Assembly (NCBI RefSeq): GCF_030687295.1
Contig: NZ_CP117425.1
Location: 5,088,001 to 5,152,000, forward strand
Reading direction: 5' to 3'
DNA length: 64,000 nt
Source of the DNA: Pseudomonas beijingensis
Lineage (GTDB): Bacteria > Pseudomonadota > Gammaproteobacteria > Pseudomonadales > Pseudomonadaceae
Made by a program: the position numbers and the translations under genes. The notes beneath the pieces were generated by a model. That model saw nothing but the letters and a program-made list of their open reading frames with translations, was not told the DNA's origin and ran no database searches. Shown here one piece after another: positions 56,987-64,000 of this stretch (positions are counted from its first letter, which is position 1; the number at the start of each line of letters is the position of its first letter).

Positions 56987-57937
56987 TCAACTGAACTGCT
57001 GACGATATTGCACCGGGGTCAGGCCGAGCTTTTCACCGAACAAAAACCGCATGTGCCGCACACTGCCGAAACCGCTGCGAAACGCCACGGTCTTGAGCGG
57101 CAGATCGGTGGTTTCCAGCAGATGACGCGCCCGGTCGATGCGCGCGCCTTGCAGGAATTCCATAGGCGTCATCTTCACTTCACGGGCAAAGACCCGGGCG
57201 AAATGCCGCGCGCTCATGGCGGCCAAGGCAGCCATGCGCTCAATGGTGAACGGTTCTTCCAGATGCTCCATCACGTGGTTCTGCACCCGGGTAATGGCCG
57301 ATTCCTGCGTCGACACCGCCGCCACCAAGGGGCTGAACTGCGCTTGTCCGCCCTGGCGCTTCATCACCACCAGCAGCACCTTGGCCACGTCCAACGCGAC
57401 TTTGCGGCCATGGTCCTGGGCGACGATGGCCAGGGCCAAGTCGATCCCGGCCGTGACGCCGCCCGAGGTGATCAGGCGGCGGTCCTGCAGGAAGATCTTG
57501 TCGGTTTCCACCAGGGCCTTGGGGAAACGTTGTATCAGGCGTTCGGTGTAATGCCAGTGGGTGGTGACGCGATAACCGTCGAGCAAGCCCGCCTCACCGA
57601 GCATAAAGGCACCGGTGCAGATAGAACCATAGCGTGTAGCCCGCTGCGCCGCGGCCCGCAGCCAGGTGTACAACCCCGGATGCTGGTTGTTATAGGCCCC
57701 CGGCCCGCCCGGCACCAGCAACACGTCATACGCCGCCCACGCCTGGTCGATATGGATATCAGCCTGCACCGACACGCCGTTGGACGCTCGCAACGGCCCG
57801 CGATCGGTGCCCAGGGTCAGCAGTTGATAACGCAGGTCCGGTTCGAGGTAACGATTGGCGATGGAAAACACTTCGAGAGGCCCGGCCATGTCGAGCAGCA
57901 AAAAATCCGGGAACAGCACCATTGCAACGGTTTTCAT
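56987..57937 (-). CDS. GlxA-type regulator: DJ-1/PfpI domain plus AraC HTH
   Basis: 316 residues. The N-terminal amidase-like domain (about 1-185) has the nucleophile-elbow Cys in YGSICTGAFMLGEAGLL; the C-terminal AraC pair of HTHs ends GFGSVRHMRFLFGEKLGLTP (20 residues). Such proteins sense small metabolites without catalysing. ATG 57937 lacks a clear ribosome site; a TTG five codons earlier is an alternative. Separated from the divergent pirin gene by a REPIN; it may regulate pirin (inference). Confidence 0.88.
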   Translation of the reverse strand: MKTVAMVLFPDFLLLDMAGPLEVFSIANRYLEPDLRYQLLTLGTDRGPLRASNGVSVQADIHIDQAWAAYDVLLVPGGPGAYNNQHPGLYTWLRAAAQRATRYGSICTGAFMLGEAGLLDGYRVTTHWHYTERLIQRFPKALVETDKIFLQDRRLITSGGVTAGIDLALAIVAQDHGRKVALDVAKVLLVVMKRQGGQAQFSPLVAAVSTQESAITRVQNHVMEHLEEPFTIERMAALAAMSARHFARVFAREVKMTPMEFLQGARIDRARHLLETTDLPLKTVAFRSGFGSVRHMRFLFGEKLGLTPVQYRQQFS

Positions 57938-57977
57938 TAAAAAAGACGCCAAAAAATCCAGAAACTGTAAATGCCCC

Positions 57978-58068
57978 CTGTGGGAGCGAGCTTGCTCACG
58001 ATAGCGTTGGATCAGCCAGCATCAAGGTGACTGGCATCCCCTATCGCGAGCAAGCTCGCTCCCACAGG
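57978..58068. repeat. REPIN
   Basis: CTGTGGGAGCGAGCTTGCTC at 57979 with one mismatch (CTCACG) after the core; inverted partner ends at 58067. Confidence 0.9.
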
Positions 58069-58260
58069 TGTTGTGTAGCGTAAACGCCTCAGCATTATGG
58101 CGAAGCGAAGCGACTGCTGGTGACATTTGAGCATTGTCCACTCAAAACGGACAGTCTTTCGTTTTTCATCTTCTTATTGAACCTACGGATAACCATTAAC
58201 CTTCTTCTGAACCCGGCGAACGGCCCCAGCCGCCGCCCTTGAATATCAGGAGAACTCATC

Positions 58261-58985
58261 ATGCTGACCCTTCGCAAAGCTTCGGACCGCGGCATTGCCC
58301 GTCACGGCTGGCTGACCTCGTTCCACACCTTCTCGTTCGCCAGTTACCGTGACCTCAACGAGCAGGGTTTCTCCGACCTGCTGGTCATCAACGACGACCG
58401 GGTCGCCGCCGCCAAGGGTTTCGGCCCAGCATCCCCACCGGGACATGGAGATCTTTTCCTATGTGCTCGAAGGGGCGCTGGAACACAAGGACACCCTGGG
58501 CACGGGCTCGGTCATTCGCCCCGGTGACGTGCAATTGATGAGCGCCGGCAGCGGCGTGGCCCACAGCGAGTTCAACCACAGTGCGGACGAGCCGGTGCAC
58601 TTCCTGCAGATCTGGATCGTGCCCGACGTCAGCGGTGCCACCCCCCGTTATCAACAGGAGCACTTTCGTCGCGAGCAGAAACAGGGTCGCCTGCAATTGA
58701 TCATCTCCCCGGACGGCGCCGACGGCTCGCTCCAGGTGCGCCAGGATGCGCGGGTCTACGCCGGGTTATTCGATGGCGAGCAAAGCGCCACCCTGACCCT
58801 GCCACCGGATCGTTATGCCTACGTGCACGTGGCCCGAGGCGCTGTCGAGCTCAACGGCGTGCAACTGCGCGAAGGTGATTGGCGTGCGGGTGCGCGAGGA
58901 GCAGGTCCTGAACTTAAGCAATGGCCAGGATGCCGAGGTACTGGTGTTCGATCTGCGGCCGCAGGAACTGCCACAGATGCCATGA
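58261..58985 (+). pseudogene. Pirin family protein, two +1 frameshifts
   Basis: Cupin protein of the pirin family (Fe-binding quercetinase-like). It starts [20 protein letters not shown] (20 residues, ATG 58261, AGGAG upstream). At 58425-58427 GGCCCAGCA has one C too many, after which the conserved [20 protein letters not shown] (20 residues; metal-binding His) is in the next frame. At 58879-58880 GATTGGCG has an extra T, and the true end (VREEQVLNLSNGQ ... RPQELPQMP, TGA 58983) is in the third frame. With both bases removed the protein would be about 240 residues and look intact, so errors are suspected. Confidence 0.85.
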
Positions 58986-59060
58986 AGCACCCTTTAACCT
59001 CTGTGGGAGAAACTGTCACAGATGCTATGAAGTTACCTGTAAACCCTGTGGGAGCGAGCT
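58972..59060 (+). repeat. 45-bp imperfect direct repeat over the pirin stop codon
   Basis: CACAGATGCCATGAAG (58972) and CACAGATGCTATGAAG (59017) begin two copies that each end in CTGTGGGAG; the second GTGGGAG is the left arm of the next REPIN. Confidence 0.65.
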
Positions 59061-59136
59061 TGCTCGCGATGGCTTCAGGTCAGCCAATATTCATGTAGCT
59101 GACACTCCGCCATCGCGAGCAAGCTCGCTCCCACAA
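59045..59136. repeat. REPIN
   Basis: CTGTGGGAGCGAGCTTGCTC at 59045, inverted partner ending at 59135. Confidence 0.9.
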
Positions 59137-59611
59137 TGGATTTTTAATAGTGGGTCTTTCACAACGGAGCCTCCACATTGAATGGGTGGCCGCCCCCGGC
59201 GCTTCACTCATTGTTCGCCACCTTCCAGGCAGTGGCCGGGTTTGCCTACTCGGCACTGTTCAATGCTGCTCGATTTCCCATTCATGGGTAACAGTCGCTC
59301 GAAAGTCTTGAAGTCATGATTACGAAGGTAACTCAGACGAAAAACTTCTAAAAAAAGTCAGGCGTTTGGTCAAATTCAAGCTTTGATCTAATGGAGCTGC
59401 GACGCGCCTCGGGCAGGCTCATTGCGCACCTGAAATGCGCTCATCTGTTGCCACGAGGCGGGTCAATCTATAAAGTTCCCGAAAGGATTTCGTTTCTGAC
59501 CGACGGTCATTGATACCGCCTGAAGCAAATTGACCCGACGCAAGAGCCTAGGCAAAATGATCTCACTTTGCCATTAATTCTCTCCTGACTTGCTTATTCA
59601 CGGAAGAAAGC
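59137..59611. other. Intergenic DNA without recognisable genes
   Basis: 475 bp between the REPIN and the small exported protein gene. No credible reading frame, repeat or terminator seen. It presumably holds the promoter of the gene at 59612. Confidence 0.5.
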
Positions 59612-60025
59612 ATGAAAACCGTCATATCCCTCGCTTTAATCTCGATTGCGTGCAGTGCGGCCGCGGATGTCCAGAACATCAAATACCTTTACGATGATTC
59701 GGATGCCGTGTACTCCATCGTCTCGTCTGTCCACAGCGGTTCAGCCATCCAGGCCACCGTGCAGAGAACGGGCACCTACTTCACCAACTACACGAAACTG
59801 GAACTCGACTGCACCAGTCGCAATGTACGGCACATGGGGATGTACAACAGTCTCGCTGGGGTGGAGAAAGCCGAGTTCGACCAGATGCAAGGGCGAATCA
59901 TCGACGGCTCGATAGCCGATGAAGTAGGTAAGGTGCTGTGCAAGGAGACGACCTTGACCGCGTCGCAAGCCGCTCCGCAGACTGAAGACCTGCCCACCGA
60001 AGCACAAACCGACGATAACAGCTGA
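59612..60025 (+). CDS. Small exported protein of unknown function
   Basis: 137 residues with a signal peptide MKTVISLALISIACSAAA, cleaved before DVQNIKYLYD. The mature part has two Cys (LELDCTSRNV and GKVLCKETT) that could form a disulfide, and an acidic, low-complexity C-terminus (TEDLPTEAQTDDNS). GGAAG before the ATG. Family not recognised. Followed directly by a very strong hairpin. Confidence 0.75.
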   Translation: MKTVISLALISIACSAAADVQNIKYLYDDSDAVYSIVSSVHSGSAIQATVQRTGTYFTNYTKLELDCTSRNVRHMGMYNSLAGVEKAEFDQMQGRIIDGSIADEVGKVLCKETTLTASQAAPQTEDLPTEAQTDDNS

Positions 60026-60071
60026 CGCGGGACCTGTGTGGGAGCAAAGCTTGCTCCCACACAGGTCCCGC
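60026..60071. terminator. Very long perfect hairpin between convergent genes
   Basis: 21-bp arms GCGGGACCTGTGTGGGAGCA(A) and their complement around an AGC loop. The inner part is a REP core (GTGGGAGCAA), so it looks like a collapsed REP pair serving as a bidirectional terminator. No T run. Confidence 0.7.
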
Positions 60072-60134
60072 GCTATAGCGCGGCGGCAACGCCTCTCCCC
60101 GCCCTAAAAACTCATCCCTGATCGAACAGCGGTT

Positions 60135-61180
60135 TTATCGCAAGGCTTGTTTGCGCTCCGATTTCGAGCGGTAACTGCCAGGCGGCACACCAAAGAAATC
60201 CCGAAAACGACGCTGGAAGTGCGGCGAGCTGACGAAGCCTGTCGCCACGGCGATTTCGGTCACGGACCGATTGGTTTGCTGGATGAGTTGGCGCGCACGC
60301 GTCAGGCGCAGCTCCAGGTAATAGCGCGTTGGGGGTCGCGCCGAGAAAACTGCAGAACCGTCGCTCCAACTGGCGCTTGGAAATCTTCACGCACGCCGCC
60401 AGCTCATCGATGGTCAAAGGCTCCTCTACGTTCTGCCACATCAGCTCCAACGCCAACTTGAGGCTTTCCGGCAGCGTCGGGTCGGTCTCGACGAAAACCG
60501 GCGGCAAGTCCGTCGCATCGTCGCCTGACTCATCGCAACGCAGAATTTCCTCGATGGCCCCCACCAGCGCCGCTCCGCCCGTCTGGCGAATCAACTGGAG
60601 CATCATGCGCAGCGAACTGTTGGCGCCGGCGCAACTGACCCGCTCCCGGTCAACCACATAGGCCCGGCTGGACACCTTCACATGAGGAAACACCTCCGCC
60701 ATCATGGCGCGGCTTTCCGGGTGGACGGCGCACTCGAAACCATCCAGCAGATTGGCATCGGCCCACGAAAAAGGCACCGTTCCACAACCCGCCCAGGATC
60801 GCCCCGGACGCCGCATTCGCACGCAGCTTGCGGCGCAGCAAGGGATGGCCTTGCAACTTCACTCGAAAGCCCCCTGCGACGATCAGCACGTCGTGGTTTT
60901 CCGGCATCTGCGCCAGTTCGATGTCCGTCGAGATGACAATGCCCAGGTCGCTCGTCACCTGCCCACCTGAAACCCCCACCGTCAGCACCTCATAGAGGGG
61001 CATGTCGCTCATCAGGTTGGCGGTCACCAGCGCGTCCACCGCGCCGGTGAAGGACATCATCGAGAAGTTGTCCATCAATACGAACGCGACGCGGATCGGC
61101 GCCTGGCTGGCGGGCGCCGCGCCGAGCGGGCGATAAGCCATGTTCTTGTTTTTGAGTACGCTCTCGAATGCGCTTGGCAT
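60135..61180 (-). pseudogene. GlxA/CdhR-type AraC-family regulator, two +1 frameshifts
   Basis: A second DJ-1/PfpI-AraC regulator. It reads MPSAFESVLKNKNMAYRPLG (20 residues) to WNGAFFV, then GTGGGCCGAT has an extra G (plus-strand CCC at 60762-60764); the frame resumes with ADANLLDGFECAVHPESR through RQLERRFCSFLGATP, where ACCCCCAACG has an extra C (plus-strand GGGGG at 60331-60335); the last part (RYYLELRLTRARQLIQQ ... SYRSKSERKQALR) ends at 60135. Removing the two bases restores a normal protein of about 347 residues. ATG 61180 has GAGG in front. The target is unknown. Confidence 0.82.
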
Positions 61181-61473
61181 AGGGCCTCGTTAATACATTA
61201 AAGACGATGAGGATTTGCTGCACGTGGGTGCCCTGAACCCCAGGGCGAAGGCCCAGGGCAAACCACGCTATCTTCCAGACTAGTCAAGCCGGCTGCAATC
61301 GCGCCTGCGCCGTCTACCGATCGTCCCGCGCCAAAATGGCAAGCCTCAAGTGCCTACGACTTTGGTCGATACACTGGCAGTAGGCATGGGCGCTTTTCCC
61401 TTCCAGAGACTCGCAACGCCAACCACTGCTGTTTCCGCCGTTCCAACACTTAAAATATTCCGCGGGAGAAGTC
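61181..61473. other. Divergent intergenic region before the dCache receptor gene
   Basis: 293 bp expected to carry promoters for the leftward regulator and rightward chemoreceptor. No distinct operator recognised. Confidence 0.5.
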
Positions 61474-63417
61474 ATGAATATCAAACAGAAGCTGACATGG
61501 GCGTTCGCGACCATCGCCTGCCTCCCGGTTATCCTGGTGGCGGTGCTTGTCGTACTGAACTTGCGCGACGCCGCAAAGGCCAACTTCCTGGACAGCAGCG
61601 GCCGTGAAATCCGCCAGATCGACAACGGCATGAAGCAGTTTTTCGACGGGATCAGCCAGAACGTCGAATTCTTCGCCAAGGATCCACGGATCGTCGCCGC
61701 CAAGGATCTGAAAAACTACTCGGGTGCCGACGCCGCACAAATCCCTCTCCCCGAGAACAACAAACAGCTTTTGGAGATCTTCGACAGATTCGCCAAGAGC
61801 CATCCGACCACCGCCTATCTTTCCGTAGGCCTGGCCGACGGCGGCTATGCCAGTTGGCCGGACGACCCGAAAATCTCCAACTACGACCCACGGGTGCGTC
61901 CATGGTACAAGGCCGCCATCGCCGCGCCGGGCACCACCGTGCGCACAGACGCGTATTACTGGGCGCCAGATGATGTGTCACTGATCGGCATCGTGCATAC
62001 GGTTTCAGACGCCGCCGGCAAACTGGTGGGTGTGGTCGGCCTGGACGTGTCGCTCAAACAACTGACCGAACTGGTCAAGAACATCAAGCTGGGCGAGAGC
62101 GGCTACCTGATGCTGGTGGAAGCCAACGGCAACGTCCTGGTGGACCCTGCCGATGCCAAGCACAACTTCAAGCCGCTGGCCGACCTGGGCCCCAACTATG
62201 CCGAGCTGGCCAAAAGCAGCGATGGCGTGACCCAGATCGAAATCGACGGCGTGCCCTACATGGCCAACGTGGTCAGCTCCAAAGGGTTGGGCTGGCGCTT
62301 CATCGGCCTGATCAAGCGCGATGAAGTGATGGCCGAGGCTTCGAGCCTGACTTGGCTGATCGCCGCCATCGCTGCCGTGCTGGCCGTGGTCTTCGCCGTG
62401 GTGGGCGCCAGTTTCGCCAGCGTCATCGTGCGGCCGATTCGTGGTGTTGCCAATGGCCTGCAGGAAATCGCCGAAGGTGAAGGCGACCTCACCCGTAAGC
62501 TCTCGGTGCAAGGCAAGGACGAAACCGCCACCCTGGCGGGCTGGTTCAACCAGTTCCTGGGCATGATCGCGCAACTGATGCAGCGCATCGGCAGCGCTTC
62601 CTCCGACTTGCAAACCGCCGCGGCCGATACCAGCCACGTGGCCCAGAACATGAACGATGCGGCCGGACGCCAGCGCCAGGCCGTTGAATTGGTGAGCACG
62701 GCATTCAACGAAATGGTCGCCACCGCCAACGAAGTGGCCCGCTCTTGCAGCCAGGCCGCCTCCAGTGCGGACGAAGGCTACCGCGACGTGCACGACGGCC
62801 AGCATCACATCGGTGAAGCCACCGGCAGCGTGATGAAACTGAGCGAGGACCTGCAAAAGTCGACCCAGACCATGCAGGCGTTGGAGCAGGACAGCAAGAA
62901 CATCAACACCATCCTCGACACCATTCGCTCGATTGCCGAACAGACCAACCTGCTGGCTCTCAACGCCGCCATCGAAGCCGCACGGGCCGGCGATCAAGGT
63001 CGTGGGTTCGCCGTGGTGGCCGACGAAGTGCGGGCCCTGGCCCGCCGTACCGCCGACTCCACCGGCGAGATCGACAGCCTGCTGGGTAACCTCGCACGGC
63101 GCACCCAGGAAGTCACCCAGCAGATGCAAAGCAGCCTGCAGGTGTCGCACACCAGCGTCGAGCGCATTCAGCAAGCCCGTGACAGCTTCGACAAGATCCG
63201 CAACTCGGTGGACTCGATTCGCGACCAGAACACCCAGATCGCCACGGCGGCAGAGGAACAGCACCAAGTGGCCGAAGACATCAACCGGCACATCGCGCAG
63301 ATCCATACCGATGCACAGCTGGTGGAGGAATACGCCCACTCGGCGCAGACCGGTTCGGGGCGTTTGACGGATATTTCCGGGCAGCTCAAGGGTTTGGTTG
63401 GGCGCTTCAAGTTCTAA
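61474..63417 (+). CDS. Methyl-accepting chemotaxis protein with dCache_1 sensor
   Basis: 647 residues. Membrane segments at about 9-30 and 293-318 enclose a double-Cache periplasmic domain. Its distal module has [15 protein letters not shown] (R142, W144, Y145) and VVGLDVSL (D191), the arrangement seen in dCache receptors for amino acids and related amines; this ligand class is inference. HAMP, then signalling tip [18 protein letters not shown]. No CheR-docking pentapeptide at the C-terminus (GRFKF). ATG 61474 with a GGGAGAAG site about six bases upstream. Confidence 0.92.
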   Translation: MNIKQKLTWAFATIACLPVILVAVLVVLNLRDAAKANFLDSSGREIRQIDNGMKQFFDGISQNVEFFAKDPRIVAAKDLKNYSGADAAQIPLPENNKQLLEIFDRFAKSHPTTAYLSVGLADGGYASWPDDPKISNYDPRVRPWYKAAIAAPGTTVRTDAYYWAPDDVSLIGIVHTVSDAAGKLVGVVGLDVSLKQLTELVKNIKLGESGYLMLVEANGNVLVDPADAKHNFKPLADLGPNYAELAKSSDGVTQIEIDGVPYMANVVSSKGLGWRFIGLIKRDEVMAEASSLTWLIAAIAAVLAVVFAVVGASFASVIVRPIRGVANGLQEIAEGEGDLTRKLSVQGKDETATLAGWFNQFLGMIAQLMQRIGSASSDLQTAAADTSHVAQNMNDAAGRQRQAVELVSTAFNEMVATANEVARSCSQAASSADEGYRDVHDGQHHIGEATGSVMKLSEDLQKSTQTMQALEQDSKNINTILDTIRSIAEQTNLLALNAAIEAARAGDQGRGFAVVADEVRALARRTADSTGEIDSLLGNLARRTQEVTQQMQSSLQVSHTSVERIQQARDSFDKIRNSVDSIRDQNTQIATAAEEQHQVAEDINRHIAQIHTDAQLVEEYAHSAQTGSGRLTDISGQLKGLVGRFKF

Positions 63418-63564
63418 GCGGTATAGCCGAGGCCAGGGACGGCTCGCGGCTAGATCGACACCCGCAACTACCCTTTCTGAACCCGTTTGAGGTGCGATCC
63501 AACTTTGCCGATGCCAACTTCAGCCTGGCACGCGTTTGCTCATCCAATTTGATACCCAGTGTTG

Positions 63565-64000
63565 TTACCGACATAACTCAGCTTCTGAATGAAGCAAGCC
63601 CCACAACGCCAGCAATGGAGCCTGCCTCGATTTCATCGCGTGGACACAGGACGGCGGATTGAATACAAGGCCCCCCGGCCCGGGACTCCACCACCCCACA
63701 TCCTCCCGATACCACTCGCCCGGTGACAGAACGAGGTAGAACTCGGCAGGCGGGTGTTGGTGGTAGGGGTAGCAGGTCTCGGGCAGCATGAGCGCCAATC
63801 CCAAGGTCAAGGTGGGACACTCAAATAGCCCTTCGGGGCCGGTGATCATCCCGTGACGATGCCGCTCCACGAAAGCGCTGTCCTGGTCAGCCCGGGCTTG
63901 GCGATTTATCCAGGTGAGATGGGGCAAGAGTGTGCTCAACGCATCCAGTATCGACACGAGATGCGGGTGGGTTCTGGGTGCAACATTGAGTGCCTGGGAC
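63565..64000 (-). CDS. DMSP-lyase-family cupin protein, 5' end outside window
   Basis: About 145 residues are visible and the frame stays open to the window edge; a GTG at 63957 lies inside the reading frame and is probably not the start, since family members are near 200 residues. The cupin metal site is in CYPYHQHPPAEFYLVLSPGE (20 residues; two His, Glu, Tyr) and FNPPSCVHAMKS. This is the dimethylsulfoniopropionate lyase (DddL/Q/W-like) fold, but many soil pseudomonads carry members with no shown DMSP activity, so the substrate is open. Confidence 0.75.
   Translation of the reverse strand, partial: SQALNVAPRTHPHLVSILDALSTLLPHLTWINRQARADQDSAFVERHRHGMITGPEGLFECPTLTLGLALMLPETCYPYHQHPPAEFYLVLSPGEWYREDVGWWSPGPGGLVFNPPSCVHAMKSRQAPLLALWGLLHSEAELCR

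Overview
The window is ordinary chromosomal DNA of a Pseudomonas of the P. fluorescens group. The gene order rarA-lolA-ftsK | trxB-aat-bpt-infA | clpA-clpS | cspD | icd | idh | nudix-mnmA-hflD-purB, the fused nuoCD inside a nuoA-N operon, the high GC content, and the many REP/REPIN elements (core GTGGGAGCGAGCTTGCTCGC) all fit that group. No tRNA, rRNA, CRISPR array, prophage or transposase was found.

Layout. 1-14.9 kb is conserved housekeeping: replication restart and lipoprotein transport (rarA partial, lolA), chromosome segregation (ftsK), thioredoxin reductase, the two N-end-rule aminoacyl-transferases, IF-1, the ClpAS protease arm, CspD, and two different NADP isocitrate dehydrogenases transcribed divergently. 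15.0-18.1 kb is an accessory insertion point. An unknown gene, its conserved leader and the first codons of the neighbouring Nudix gene have been tandemly duplicated, leaving two diverged paralogues and a truncated Nudix remnant. 18.0-23.4 kb returns to the core: Nudix hydrolase, mnmA, hflD, purB, the ribosomal oxygenase roxA and a GNAT enzyme. 23.6-28.3 kb holds a small exported secretin-like protein, isocitrate lyase aceA and an HBM-type chemoreceptor.

29.1-44.1 kb is the complete 13-gene respiratory complex I operon (nuoA, B, CD, E-N), closed by a strong terminator. Its nuoI carries two indels that add up to +3 bases. 44.3-64 kb is accessory: a broken RHH antitoxin, a hemerythrin gene behind a good sigma-54 promoter match, a LysR regulator, a YcaC-like hydrolase, a four-gene overlapping operon (LysR-DoxX-ABM membrane protein-exported amidohydrolase), an alpha/beta hydrolase, two convergent STAND-type winged-helix regulators whose ends overlap, a GlxA-type regulator, a pirin gene, a small exported protein, a second GlxA-type regulator, a dCache chemoreceptor and, at the edge, a DMSP-lyase-family cupin.

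How they work together. icd, idh and aceA put both sides of the isocitrate branch point (TCA cycle versus glyoxylate shunt) within 15 kb, and the nuo operon oxidises the NADH the cycle makes. clpS/clpA and aat/bpt are adaptor, unfoldase and tagging enzymes of the same N-end-rule pathway.

Caution: three genes (nuoI, pirin, the second GlxA-type regulator) each carry two small insertions, most of them in short homopolymers. This looks more like uncorrected sequencing errors than biology and should be checked first.
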